Source of the DNA: Amycolatopsis bullii
GTDB lineage: Bacteria > Actinomycetota > Actinomycetes > Mycobacteriales > Pseudonocardiaceae
Assembly: GCF_014654205.1 (NCBI RefSeq)
Contig: NZ_BNAW01000006.1
Coordinates: 186,001 to 250,000, forward strand
Length of the DNA stretch: 64,000 nucleotides
Direction: 5' to 3'
Positions 1 to 8,563 of the stretch are shown here, one piece after another. Made by a program: the position numbers and the translations under genes. The notes below the pieces were generated by a model. It worked only from the letters and a program-made list of their open reading frames with translations. It searched no databases and was not told the DNA's origin. The first letter of the stretch is position 1, and every line of letters begins with the position of its first letter.

Positions 1-1
1 C

Positions 2-1090
2 TACGCCACCAGCGAGCCGTCCGGCAGCGAATACGCGCGACCCGACGAGGCGAGCGCGGGACCGGGCGCCTCGGCCGCCGGTCCCGAAGCTGACGCACCC
101 GCCGACGACACGTCCGGCTCCGGCGGTAATCCCTCCGCCGACCGGATGTCGGGCGAGGCCCTGCGTGGCCTGGCTCTCCCCGCCGACTCCGCGGCCGGGC
201 AGGTCGCCCGGGGTGGGGAACCCGTCTCCAGCGAGGACTTCACCGTCGATCCGCGGACCGCTCCCTACGTGCCCGCCGAACTCCAAGGCTATGGCCCCTT
301 CGCGGCCGCGCCGTTCGGGTCCGGGGGGCGGGTTCTCGGGTCGCTCACCGTCTACCGGAAGCGCGGGCGGGAGCCCTTCTCCGCCGGGACCGTCGAGATG
401 CTCGTCGCCTTCGCTGCACAGGCCGGCGTTGTGCTCGCCCTCGCCGAAGGCGCCAACGCGCGCCACCGGGTCGCCCTCTACGAAGAGCGCGAGCGCATCG
501 CCCGCGAGCTGCACGACGTCATCGTCCAGCGGCTCTACGGTGCCGGGATGCAGCTGGACCGCGTCCGGCGCAACATGCGCAAGCGGTTCGCCCAAGCCGA
601 TGGGGCCCGGCTGTCCGACGCCATCGACCAGCTCGACCAGACCATCGAGGAAATCCGCGGCACCGTGCGCGCGCTGCGGTCACCGGAGCCTCGCCACGAC
701 ACCGGCACGCCCACCGACCTCGCCGAGTCGGCGCGCGGCGAGGTTCGCATCGCCGGCGAGCTGCTCGGCTACCCGCCGACCCTGGAGCTGTCCGGCGAAT
801 TCGCCGACATCCCCGCGGAACGCGCCGACCACATCCGGGCCGCGCTGCGGGAAGCACTGTCCAATGTGGTCCGGCATTCCGGCGCCAGCGAAACCCGCGT
901 GACGCTGACCAGGGACTCCGGCGGGGTCAAACTCCGCGTGCGGGACAACGGTTCCGGTGTTCCCCAAGGCGTGGCCACCCGTGGCCTCCGCCATCTCGCC
1001 GAACGCGCGGACGCCGCGGGCGGGAAGTTCTTCCTGAACTCCTCACCCAGCCTCGGCACCCTCGTCGCGTTCGACCTGCCGCTCGACTGA
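2..1090 (+). CDS. Sensor histidine kinase (GAF plus HisKA_3/HATPase), 5' partial
   Basis: The reading frame is open to the left edge, so the N-terminus lies outside the window and about 362 residues are visible. A GAF-like stretch (SLTVYRKRGREPFSAGTVEM, followed by FAAQAG) precedes the H-box ERIARELHDVIVQRLYG, whose phosphoacceptor His codon is at 512-514. An HATPase with REALSNVVRHSG (N box) and DNGSGVP (G box) ends the protein. This is the NarX/DevS type of kinase, which autophosphorylates on His and passes phosphate to a LuxR-type regulator. The likely partner is the convergent response regulator that starts at 1925. The signal sensed cannot be told from this fragment. Confidence 0.9.
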   Translation, partial: YATSEPSGSEYARPDEASAGPGASAAGPEADAPADDTSGSGGNPSADRMSGEALRGLALPADSAAGQVARGGEPVSSEDFTVDPRTAPYVPAELQGYGPFAAAPFGSGGRVLGSLTVYRKRGREPFSAGTVEMLVAFAAQAGVVLALAEGANARHRVALYEERERIARELHDVIVQRLYGAGMQLDRVRRNMRKRFAQADGARLSDAIDQLDQTIEEIRGTVRALRSPEPRHDTGTPTDLAESARGEVRIAGELLGYPPTLELSGEFADIPAERADHIRAALREALSNVVRHSGASETRVTLTRDSGGVKLRVRDNGSGVPQGVATRGLRHLAERADAAGGKFFLNSSPSLGTLVAFDLPLD

Positions 1091-1150
1091 CCTGCGTTTC
1101 CGCGAATCATCCTTCTCGGGTCATCCAGCCTCCCTTCCACGCCCTCGCCG

Positions 1151-1180
1151 TTGATCTTACCGGCTCGTCGAACATATATT
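1151..1180 (+). promoter_or_regulatory. Sigma-70-like promoter in the convergent gap
   Basis: TTGATC (1151-1156) and TATATT (1175-1180) are separated by 18 bases in an unusually AT-rich pocket between two converging genes. Transcription from it would run rightward, antisense to the response regulator gene. It is a pattern match by eye only. Confidence 0.3.
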
Positions 1181-1275
1181 CGACTCACGTTAGGGTGAAT
1201 CTCTGCTGGTGAATAGCCTGATCGACGTGGCGGACCGTGACGAGAGGACGAAAAGGTCGCAGCGAACGGCGGATT

Positions 1276-1292
1276 GCGGCCACGCCGGCCGC
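1276..1292. terminator. Short GC hairpin between converging genes
   Basis: The arms GCGGCC and GGCCGC enclose ACGCC just beyond the 3' end of the response regulator gene. The 6-bp stem is short and has no T tract, so a terminator role is only plausible. Confidence 0.25.
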
Positions 1293-1298
1293 GGACGG

Positions 1299-1925
1299 TT
1301 ACTTCTCGCGCCGTGCGATCCACGCGGCGGCCTGCGTCCGGCGCTGCATGCCGAGCTTCGCCAGCACCGACGTGACGTAGTTCTTGACCGTCTTCTCCGC
1401 GAGGAACAACCGCTCCGCGATCTCGCGGTTCGACAGGCCCTGGCCGATCAGCTCGAGCACGTCGCGTTCGCGCTCGGTGAGCGTCGCCAGCTCGTCCGTC
1501 GGCGGGTGCCGCATCTTGTCCAGCACCCGCGCGGTGCTCACCGGGTCCAGCAGCGATCGCCCGGCCGCCACCTCGCGGACCGCGTTCACCACGTCCTGGC
1601 CGCGCACCTGCTTGAGCAGGTAACCCGCGGCCCCGGCCATGATCGCGCCGACCATCGCCTCTTCGTCGTCGAACGCGGTGAGCATCAGGCAGGCCGGCGG
1701 GTTCGGCTTCGACCGCAGTTCACGGCAGAGCGTGATGCCGTCGCCGTCGCCGAGGCGGACGTCGACCACCGCGACCTCCGGCTCGACGTGCATCGCCACC
1801 GCCAGTGCCTCTTCGACGGTGCTCGCTTCGGCGACGACCTCGATGTCGGGCTCGTCGCCGAGGAGGTCGCGGAGCCCGCGGCGGACCAGTTCGTGGTCGT
1901 CGACGAGCAGTACCTGGATCGGCAT
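1299..1925 (-). CDS. NarL/DevR-type response regulator
   Basis: This 208-residue protein has a receiver domain (about 1-120) with the acidic pair D9-D10, phosphoacceptor D55 in VVDVRLGDGDG and the conserved Lys in GYLLKQV. A C-terminal LuxR-type HTH (about 148-203, LTERERDVLELIGQGLSNRE) follows. It is expected to bind DNA after phosphorylation, probably by the histidine kinase encoded convergently to its left. The domain order and the AEKTVKNYVTSVLAKLGM recognition region resemble DevR/DosR. The target genes are unknown. The ATG start gives the exact family N-terminus. Confidence 0.92.
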   Translation of the reverse strand: MPIQVLLVDDHELVRRGLRDLLGDEPDIEVVAEASTVEEALAVAMHVEPEVAVVDVRLGDGDGITLCRELRSKPNPPACLMLTAFDDEEAMVGAIMAGAAGYLLKQVRGQDVVNAVREVAAGRSLLDPVSTARVLDKMRHPPTDELATLTERERDVLELIGQGLSNREIAERLFLAEKTVKNYVTSVLAKLGMQRRTQAAAWIARREK

Positions 1926-1976
1926 ACCTCGAGGTTACGGGGTGCGCGGACGCCGCGGTGGCGGCCGGTCGGCACC

Positions 1977-2005
1977 GTCACACGTGAATTACCTCAAAGT
2001 GTGAC
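1977..2005. promoter_or_regulatory. Inverted repeat in a divergent promoter region
   Basis: The perfect 7-bp arms GTCACAC and GTGTGAC are 15 bases apart. A second perfect palindrome, CGGGTAACCCG (2006-2016), follows directly. Both lie between the divergent response regulator (start 1925) and excalibur gene (start 2210), where an operator would be expected. Confidence 0.35.
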
Positions 2006-2209
2006 CGGGTAACCCGTAACATTCCGGCCGGTACGCATTCCCGGGCGGCAAATCAGCAGGTCAAAGCGGAAACGGCGAAGAATCACCAGACGCGTCGTTC
2101 TTCGTGGAGCGCTGGCATTTCCGAAATTCCGGAATGGTCCGTAACGGCACCGCCGACGCGGCGATAGTAACCACGCAATCGCACCGAAATCCGTTCGGAA
2201 GGAATTCCG

Positions 2210-2695
2210 TTGTCCCTGTTTCGCCGTGCCCTGACGACGGCCGCCGCCGTCGCCGGGCTCGCTTTCCTCGGCCCCGTCCCCTTCGCCTCCGCGCAGCTCG
2301 CGACGCCTCTCGCCGGCGACAAAGACTGCTCGGACTTCCAGTACCAGGAGGACGCCCAGGCCGTTCTCGACGCCACCCCGGGCGACCCCAACCACCTGGA
2401 CGACGACAAAGACGGATTCGCCTGCGAAACCCTGCCGTCCCGGCCGAAACAGCCGGCCACCACCGCCACCACACCGCCGACGGCGACGAAAAAGCCCACG
2501 CAGACCGCGCCGAAGACGACCACCAAGAAGCCCGCCACCGGCGGCCAGGTGAAGGTCAAGCCGGTCGGCGGCGTCGCCACCGGTGGCGGTGAGCCGGACG
2601 ACGACGTCCCCGCTTTCCTCGTGCTCAGCGGCACGCTGCTCGCCGCGACGGCGTCCGGCGGCATGGTGCTCTACCTGCGCCGGCGCCCGAGTTGA
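2210..2695 (+). CDS. Secreted excalibur-domain protein with C-terminal anchor
   Basis: This 161-residue protein starts at TTG behind the purine-rich GGAAGGAA. A signal peptide (about 1-29, ending FASA-Q) is followed by an excalibur calcium-binding domain (36-73) with DDDKDGFACE and a Cys pair. Next come a Thr/Pro/Lys-rich linker (76-128), a hydrophobic segment (about 134-155) and the basic tail RRRPS. It is exported and membrane- or wall-anchored. Its stop overlaps the start of the sortase gene by 4 bases, so the two are translationally coupled and the sortase may process it, although no LPXTG motif is visible before the hydrophobic segment. Confidence 0.85.
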   Translation: MSLFRRALTTAAAVAGLAFLGPVPFASAQLATPLAGDKDCSDFQYQEDAQAVLDATPGDPNHLDDDKDGFACETLPSRPKQPATTATTPPTATKKPTQTAPKTTTKKPATGGQVKVKPVGGVATGGGEPDDDVPAFLVLSGTLLAATASGGMVLYLRRRPS

Positions 2696-3342
2696 GGCAC
2701 CCGCGCCTGTGGCCCGCGGTCACGGCGGTCGTCGCCGCGCTCGGTGTGGTCCTGGCCGTGGCCCTCGTCCTCGTCCTGTCACCGAAGGCGCCGCAGGAGA
2801 TCGCCCCGCCGAGCCCGGCCGCCACGAACCCGGCGGGTACCGCGAGCGTCACGCACACCCCGCCGCCGTCCGCCGACGGCCTGCCCGCGGCGAAACCGGC
2901 GTCACTGACGATCCCGGCGATCGGCGTGCGGGCCGAGGGAATCAAGGACCTCGGCCTCACGCCGGACGGCGCGCTGGAGGTCCCGGGCGACGCCACGACG
3001 GTCGGCTGGTTCACCGGCGCGCCGTCGCCCGGGGAGGTCGGCCCGGCGGTGCTGGCCGCGCACGTCGACTACAAGCACGTGCCCGGCGCCTTTTCGCGGC
3101 TGAAGGAACTGCGCCCCGGCGAGCAGGCCAGGGTCGGCCGCGCGGACGGCCGGGTCGCCGTCTTCACCGTCTACCGCGTCGACCGCTACCCGAAGGCCAC
3201 GTTCCCGACCGACGCGGTCTACGGCGACACCCCGGACCCCGAACTGCGGCTCATCACCTGCGGCGGGGCGTTCGACCGGTCGAGCGGCAACTACCTCGAC
3301 AACGTCGTGGCCTACGCGAGGCTCACCGCCGTCGAGGCCTGA
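2692..3342 (+). CDS. Class F sortase
   Basis: The 216-residue protein has an N-terminal membrane anchor (about 8-30), a Pro/Thr-rich spacer and a sortase domain (about 70-216). The catalytic set is visible: H124 in AAHVDY, C190 in LITCGG and R196 in FDRSSGNY. Sortases cleave a sorting signal and transfer the protein to the cell wall or to a nucleophile outside the membrane. Class F is the usual stand-alone actinobacterial type. The TTG start lies inside the stop of the excalibur gene. The 3' end overlaps the convergent helicase-domain gene by 31 bases. Confidence 0.9.
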   Translation: MRHPRLWPAVTAVVAALGVVLAVALVLVLSPKAPQEIAPPSPAATNPAGTASVTHTPPPSADGLPAAKPASLTIPAIGVRAEGIKDLGLTPDGALEVPGDATTVGWFTGAPSPGEVGPAVLAAHVDYKHVPGAFSRLKELRPGEQARVGRADGRVAVFTVYRVDRYPKATFPTDAVYGDTPDPELRLITCGGAFDRSSGNYLDNVVAYARLTAVEA

Positions 3343-5585
3343 GCCAGCTCGATCCGCGCCAGCTCGAGCCGCCGGTAGGTGCGGTCCCCGAGCGACCAGA
3401 CGTCCAGGACGTCGCCGTCGAGCTCGGGGTAGGCGATGACCAGGTGCTCGTCGCCGTACGCGATGTCGACCGGCAGCCCGGCTTCGAGCTGCCAGCAGAG
3501 TTGCTGCTGCTTCGGGGTGAGCCGTCCCGCGTAGCGGTCGCTCATCGCCCGCGCGAGCTGCCCGCGCAGCAGGACCGGGCCGCTCGACGGGGCGGCCAGC
3601 AGCCGCTCGGCGTGACCGGCCGGATCGGGCGGCCCTTCGCCGGGTTCGGGGTCGCGGACGGCCACCGTCGGCTCGGCCTGGTCACGGGCGGGCAGCACGA
3701 TGCTGCCGTCCGCGGCGTGGCGGGTCGGCGCGTAACCGGCTTCGCGCAACGCCGCCAGCGTCCGGTCGGCGTCCACAATGGACGTCAGCACGGTCGGCGC
3801 CACCGCGCGCAGGCCGAGTTTCGCGAGCTTGCGATGCGCCGCGAGTTCGGCCAGCACGGCGGGTTCGCCGACGACGACGCTGGCGACGTCGACCACCTGC
3901 GCCTCGCCGTGCCGCCGGGCGACGTCGTTGACCAGGTACACCAGGGGCTGCGGCAGCTCGCCCGTGGCGACGGCGCGCAGGTCCTCGAGCAGCTCGCCGG
4001 TCGTCGAACCCTGGTCGAACGCCCGCCGGACGGACGCCGGGGAGAACCGCCAGCTGGTCGCGGTGCCCTGCGCTTCACGGTCGGCGACGCGGTCGAGCAG
4101 GGCGGCGAGCCGGGCGTCGGGCGAGCCGGGCACGATCGCCGTCAGGTCGGTGCCGAACAAGGCGGTCGTCCGCGCCCGCGAAACCAGTTCGTCGGTGACT
4201 TCGACGAGCCGGTCCGGGGCGAGCAGGGCGCGTCCGGCCGCGGTCGCGGCGCCGTGGGCGAGGACTCCGAGCAGCTCACCCTCGCCGAGCGCATCCCGGA
4301 CCCGGCCGGCGAAGTCGTCGGACGGCAGCATCGGCGCGTGCCACTCGGCGAGCCGGACCAGCGCGTCCACGTCGGTGATCGCATCGCCGGGATCGAGCCG
4401 TGCCGCCAATCGGACGACCAGCCGCCGCACCAGCGCGTCGACGTCCACCTCGAACTCCGGCGGTGCCGGGTCCCACCAGGTCGTCAGCAGCAGGCGGTAC
4501 AGCAGCGCGGGCGCGGGCCGGGCGAGGTCCGGATCGAGCACGAGCGTGGGCGCGGGTGCCTTCTGGCCGCGGCGCGGCGGCGGAGGCTCGTCGGCCACCA
4601 GCAGCCCGGCCTGCGCCGCGAGGTCGATGGCCAGCTCGATCTCCGCCGGGGTGGCCCCGGTGTCCTTGGCGAGCTTCTTGACCAGCCGGGCGCCGATCGT
4701 GCCGTCCTTCAGCAGGGGCAACGGCTCCGCGGCGGCCAGGTCGAGCACCGCGGACACCCGGTCGAGCAACCGCAGCGCGGCAGCCGACGCCGCCGCTTCG
4801 GCCGCTTCGGCGCCCGTGTGGGTGACTTCGAACGCGGGTTCTTCGGGGGTGAACGGCAGCTGGTGGTCCGGCCCGCGCAGCGCGAGCGACACCTCGATCG
4901 GCATGGCCACCGTGCCGTAGAAGGTGCCGTACAGGAAGCCGTGGTCGAACGCCCAGCCCGCCGGGACGAGGCCCTGGACCTCGGGAACGCCGCCGGCCAT
5001 GTCCAGCAGCAGTTTCCGCGTCTCCTCGGGCGCGGTGGCGAAGAGCTCGCGGACGCGCTCGCCGTCACGGAAGAAGCCGACGAGCCCGAGCAGGAGTTCC
5101 GGCTTGCGCGCGGCATCGGGCAGTCCGAGGGCCTTCGACAGCTTCGCCAGCCGGCTCGTGCCGAGCTCGCCGAGCAGGTTCGCGACGGGCTGGCCGAGGC
5201 CTTCGGCGGCGAAGCTGTTGCGGCGCAGCGGTTCCGGCAGGGCGATGCCGTCCGCGTCCCACCACAGCAGTGCGCGCTCGGCCAGTTCGTCCACATAGGA
5301 CCCGACGTCGGCGGCGCCGAGCAGCCGGGACACGTCCTCGACGGGCGCCGGCCGCCGCCCCAGCGCGTAACACAGCTGGACGGCCCGCAGCACCTGCACC
5401 AGCGGCATCGGCAACCGCAGCAGCGCCGCATCGATGGACTCGGGCGCCGCCAGCCGCGCGGCGACGACGTCCAGCCGGCGCGGCCACGGCTCGTCGAGCA
5501 CGTCCGGCCGGTGGGCCAGCACCTTCGCGAGTGCGTCCTTGTCCAGGGCCGCGAGCCGGCCGAGCAGTTCGTCGGCGGTGGTCAT
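3312..5585 (-). CDS. Helicase-associated-domain protein (XPB/Ssl2-like N-terminal type)
   Basis: This 757-residue protein resembles the actinobacterial family annotated as helicase-C-terminal or XPB/Ssl2-like helicase-associated domain proteins. Such proteins usually lie near an XPB-type helicase. It is rich in Leu/Ala helices, with the helicase_C_3-like part in the last 300 residues (VYLVNDVARRHGEAQV, EAGYAPTRHAADGSIVLPAR). I see no Walker A motif, so it is not itself a helicase. The likely role is a partner or regulator in nucleic-acid metabolism, from family resemblance only. The ATG start is at 5585. Confidence 0.8.
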   Translation of the reverse strand: MTTADELLGRLAALDKDALAKVLAHRPDVLDEPWPRRLDVVAARLAAPESIDAALLRLPMPLVQVLRAVQLCYALGRRPAPVEDVSRLLGAADVGSYVDELAERALLWWDADGIALPEPLRRNSFAAEGLGQPVANLLGELGTSRLAKLSKALGLPDAARKPELLLGLVGFFRDGERVRELFATAPEETRKLLLDMAGGVPEVQGLVPAGWAFDHGFLYGTFYGTVAMPIEVSLALRGPDHQLPFTPEEPAFEVTHTGAEAAEAAASAAALRLLDRVSAVLDLAAAEPLPLLKDGTIGARLVKKLAKDTGATPAEIELAIDLAAQAGLLVADEPPPPRRGQKAPAPTLVLDPDLARPAPALLYRLLLTTWWDPAPPEFEVDVDALVRRLVVRLAARLDPGDAITDVDALVRLAEWHAPMLPSDDFAGRVRDALGEGELLGVLAHGAATAAGRALLAPDRLVEVTDELVSRARTTALFGTDLTAIVPGSPDARLAALLDRVADREAQGTATSWRFSPASVRRAFDQGSTTGELLEDLRAVATGELPQPLVYLVNDVARRHGEAQVVDVASVVVGEPAVLAELAAHRKLAKLGLRAVAPTVLTSIVDADRTLAALREAGYAPTRHAADGSIVLPARDQAEPTVAVRDPEPGEGPPDPAGHAERLLAAPSSGPVLLRGQLARAMSDRYAGRLTPKQQQLCWQLEAGLPVDIAYGDEHLVIAYPELDGDVLDVWSLGDRTYRRLELARIELAQASTAVSLA

Positions 5586-5619
5586 CGGCCCAGGCTAGAT
5601 GCGGTCCACCGGACTGGTC

Positions 5620-6585
5620 CTAGGGGGTCCGGCCGTTGTTCCTGGGGTCGGTGTCGGTCACCAGTGTCTTGTCGAGCGAGTCGCGCAACCGGTTGAGCTC
5701 GCTCTCGCGGCCGCGGTCGGTGAGACTGGACAGCCAGGCCAACCGCATCTCGTGGAGGTCGAAGTCGTCGGCTTCGCTCATCATCCGGCCGACGGCGTTG
5801 CGGAACGGGTCGTTGGCGTCGAGCACGGAGCGCCCGACCGGGATGTCGTAGGTGTGGATTTGGCTGAGGACGTCCTGCACCGCTGAGGTGTCGTGGCTGA
5901 GCATCATCGCGAGAAGGCTGACCTTGCCCGAATCGATCACCTCGGCGTAGAAGTTGATCCGCTCCCTGTCCATGTCCCGTCGTTCCCGGTCGACGATGCG
6001 GGCACGCCGGATCTCCTCCAGGGAGTAGCGGTGCAGTGCACCTTCACCGGTCAACCGGAATTGGGAGTCGACCCGGCCCCAGGAGATCGTCCCCCCGGAC
6101 AGAGAACGCATGGCCTTCAGCTTCTCGTCGACCTTGATCGCCAGCTTTTCGACCTCGTCGAGGGTCGTCTTGCGCACCAGCGGGCGCAGGATGTCCTCCA
6201 TGTCGGCCCGGATCACCTCGACGTGATCCGCTTTCGGCTGTTTGATCAGGGCGACCGGGTCCGTGATCCGCCACCGCACGGTGATGGTGCCCTCGACGAT
6301 CGCGCCTTCCTTGTCGGTTTCGAACACGGTGTGGAAAGTCGACGAGCTGTCGGAAACGTCGACTTCGTACAGCCGGAGAATGCTTCTGGCCAAGCCGAAT
6401 CCCAGCTTTTGGACCTGCGTTGTAGCGCCGAGGTGGAGGTCGCTCGAAGCCCACCGGCCGTCGTCGCATTCGGCGATGAGGACGGTGCTCCGGCGCTTCC
6501 GCAGTTGGTGTCGCAGAATGCTCCGCCTCGGGCGGGTGCAACGGCGCACGCCGCGCCACATGGCGGTTTGGGCTTCTTCATGCAT
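5620..6585 (-). CDS. SPFH/band-7-like protein, last gene of the Crp-cyclase operon
   Basis: The 321-residue protein has no signal peptide and no clear membrane segment. The middle (about 80-200) reads like an SPFH/band-7 domain: beta-rich TVFETDKEGAIVEGTITVRW, then RITDPVALI and a charged helical segment (VRKTTLDEVEKLAIKVDEKL). The C-terminal part is charged and helical. Its start overlaps the preceding gene by 8 bases, so it belongs to the 10116-5620 operon. SPFH proteins form oligomeric scaffolds, often at membranes, and here it could be the effector or scaffold of the system. The family call is by eye. Confidence 0.6.
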   Translation of the reverse strand: MHEEAQTAMWRGVRRCTRPRRSILRHQLRKRRSTVLIAECDDGRWASSDLHLGATTQVQKLGFGLARSILRLYEVDVSDSSSTFHTVFETDKEGAIVEGTITVRWRITDPVALIKQPKADHVEVIRADMEDILRPLVRKTTLDEVEKLAIKVDEKLKAMRSLSGGTISWGRVDSQFRLTGEGALHRYSLEEIRRARIVDRERRDMDRERINFYAEVIDSGKVSLLAMMLSHDTSAVQDVLSQIHTYDIPVGRSVLDANDPFRNAVGRMMSEADDFDLHEMRLAWLSSLTDRGRESELNRLRDSLDKTLVTDTDPRNNGRTP

Positions 6586-8563
6586 CGGGCAGCTCCCTGA
6601 GGACTTCGGCGGTCAAGGCGGAGAGCGGGGCGGTGGCTTTGCGGTTTTCTTCGAAGTACTTGCGCAGGAAGTAGGCGAATCGCTTCACGAGGATTTCGTC
6701 CGGTGCGCCCAGCAGCAACTTGAGCACACGGCCGACGTCTCGGCGCAGAGTGGGTCGAGTGCCGGCCCGGATCGCCCAGGTGGTGAGGGCGAACAAGACC
6801 ACCTCACGATGGCGGGCATCCTCCAGCAGAACGGTGAACAGGATCCGGACGGCCAGGGCTTCCTGGTCACCGAATTGCAGCGGAGTGCTCCCTTCCAGGG
6901 AGAGCGCGTGCACGGCGCAACGAGTGGCGATTTTCTGTTGTGTCGCACCCCCGTGGAGGATCCACACGGGAAGCGTGCTGAGGACGAGTCCGCGGTTGCT
7001 CGGCTCACCCAGCATCGACTTCAACGATCGGACGATCTCGCGCTGCAGGAAGTCCTCGCAATTGCGGGTCAGCTTCCTCAACTGGGCCAGCGCGAATTCG
7101 GGGTGGTTGCGCCCGAAGGTGTTGCGGCACACCAGCGCCGCGGTGAACCGGGTTCCTTCGTCGACCCAGTGGCGCGACCACGAATTCACCCGGTTCTTCG
7201 TCCCCTGTACGTAAACGCTGTTTTCACAGAGCCCGCTCAGGATCAACGCGGCCATCGACTGCTGGAAGCGTGTGCCGTCCACCCAGGGCCGGACCCAGCC
7301 GAACGGGTTCGGTTCAGCGGCTTTCGCCAGCATCCGGCCGAAGCGGCTCATGGCTTCGTCGTGCCGCGCCGACATCCGGGGCAGTTCGTCGTTCAGATCA
7401 CCCATCCACGACTGGAGTATCGGCCGGATGCGCTCGTACTCCTTCCAGACGTAGGCCAGCAGCCTTTCTCCCCACCCTGGTCTGCAGAACCTGACTGGTT
7501 CGGGGTCGGTCTGCTGCCAGGTTTCGGGTGGCTCGAGCAGCGCGCGTATCCGGCGCAGTCGTTCGGCGCGGGTCTCCGCGAAGAGATCAGGGGGCAGGTA
7601 GGGCCACAGTTCGTCGTTTTCCGGGTTGCTGAGGAGGTCCTCGAGCTTCTTCGCCGAGGCTGCGACGACGTTGAAGCCGCTCCCTTCCATCAAGGCAACG
7701 GTGATCGCCAAGGCACGGGCGGGGATGTCGGTGTTGTCGGTGAACCACGCGGCGACGTCTTCGTCGCCACGTCGGCGGATAGCCGCCTTGACGTCGTCTT
7801 CCGAGAAGCGCCCGTCGTCCATCGCCCCCAGGAGGCGCGCTATCTCGCAGGCTCTCCACGGAGAACAGTCCTTCAAGTCGGCTTCCTGGTCGAGCATCTT
7901 CAGCAGGCCGGTGTCGTACCCCGAGGCACGGAGATGGGCACGGACCATGTCGGCGGGGTCGGCCGGTGCCAGTTCGGCGACGTAGGGGCGGGCGCGTTCG
8001 AGATCGATGTCTTCGTTGGCGAACGTGACGACCAGGTAAGAGTCGAGTTCGACGAGTGCGTGAGCCAACTGCCCGAGGACGTGGGTGTCGAGTTCGCCGC
8101 ACCACGCCTCGGCGTTGACGTCGTCCCAGAGATAGCCGCCCGAGTGCTCGGTCCGTCGCAGGTCGAGCAGTTCCCGGGCACTTCGGGTCGGGTCCAGCCG
8201 TTTCAGTTCGTGCAGGTTCGCGTCGATCAGCAGCCGAACCCCGGCCAGGCTGCGACCGCTGGACCGGCCGCACAGGAGGACCAGCCGGTGTTCGGCCAGG
8301 ATCCGGCTGGCTTGGCCGTAGCCGGACGGCGCGCAGAAGGGACCCACCGCCTGTTCGACCAGCGAATCCGAGATCGGCCCGTAGACCAGGCCGGTCTTGA
8401 CGTCCTCATCTTCGTCCGGCTTCCCCGCGGTGTAGAGGTGGTTGGCGTAGATGCCGTTGTTCGTCAGAACCGTCGGGTTCTCCGGTTCCGGCTTGGCGCC
8501 CTCGGACGGGGCCTGATCCGCCGGTGCGGCCACGGGCGGATCCACCTCGGCTGCGGCGGTCAT
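6578..8563 (-). CDS. Large protein with degenerate STAND-like P-loop
   Basis: The protein has 661 residues. A Gly/Asn-rich N-terminal motif (31-47, TVLTNNGIYANHLYTAG) resembles the C-terminal tail of the upstream cyclase-like protein. At 94-105, LVLLCGRSSGRS sits where a Walker A would be, but with Arg in place of the Lys. At 175-185, SYLVVTFANED resembles a Walker B strand without its Asp. The rest is alpha-helical and Trp-rich. It may be an inactive NTPase that serves as adaptor or sensor. The start overlaps the cyclase stop as ATGA and the end overlaps the SPFH-like gene. No enzymatic function is assigned. Confidence 0.65.
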   Translation of the reverse strand: MTAAAEVDPPVAAPADQAPSEGAKPEPENPTVLTNNGIYANHLYTAGKPDEDEDVKTGLVYGPISDSLVEQAVGPFCAPSGYGQASRILAEHRLVLLCGRSSGRSLAGVRLLIDANLHELKRLDPTRSARELLDLRRTEHSGGYLWDDVNAEAWCGELDTHVLGQLAHALVELDSYLVVTFANEDIDLERARPYVAELAPADPADMVRAHLRASGYDTGLLKMLDQEADLKDCSPWRACEIARLLGAMDDGRFSEDDVKAAIRRRGDEDVAAWFTDNTDIPARALAITVALMEGSGFNVVAASAKKLEDLLSNPENDELWPYLPPDLFAETRAERLRRIRALLEPPETWQQTDPEPVRFCRPGWGERLLAYVWKEYERIRPILQSWMGDLNDELPRMSARHDEAMSRFGRMLAKAAEPNPFGWVRPWVDGTRFQQSMAALILSGLCENSVYVQGTKNRVNSWSRHWVDEGTRFTAALVCRNTFGRNHPEFALAQLRKLTRNCEDFLQREIVRSLKSMLGEPSNRGLVLSTLPVWILHGGATQQKIATRCAVHALSLEGSTPLQFGDQEALAVRILFTVLLEDARHREVVLFALTTWAIRAGTRPTLRRDVGRVLKLLLGAPDEILVKRFAYFLRKYFEENRKATAPLSALTAEVLRELPDA

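Noticed and set aside
2583-5696. A 1037-codon open frame on the plus strand
   Set aside because: It lies opposite the helicase-associated gene, is Arg/Gly-rich and has no recognisable domain.
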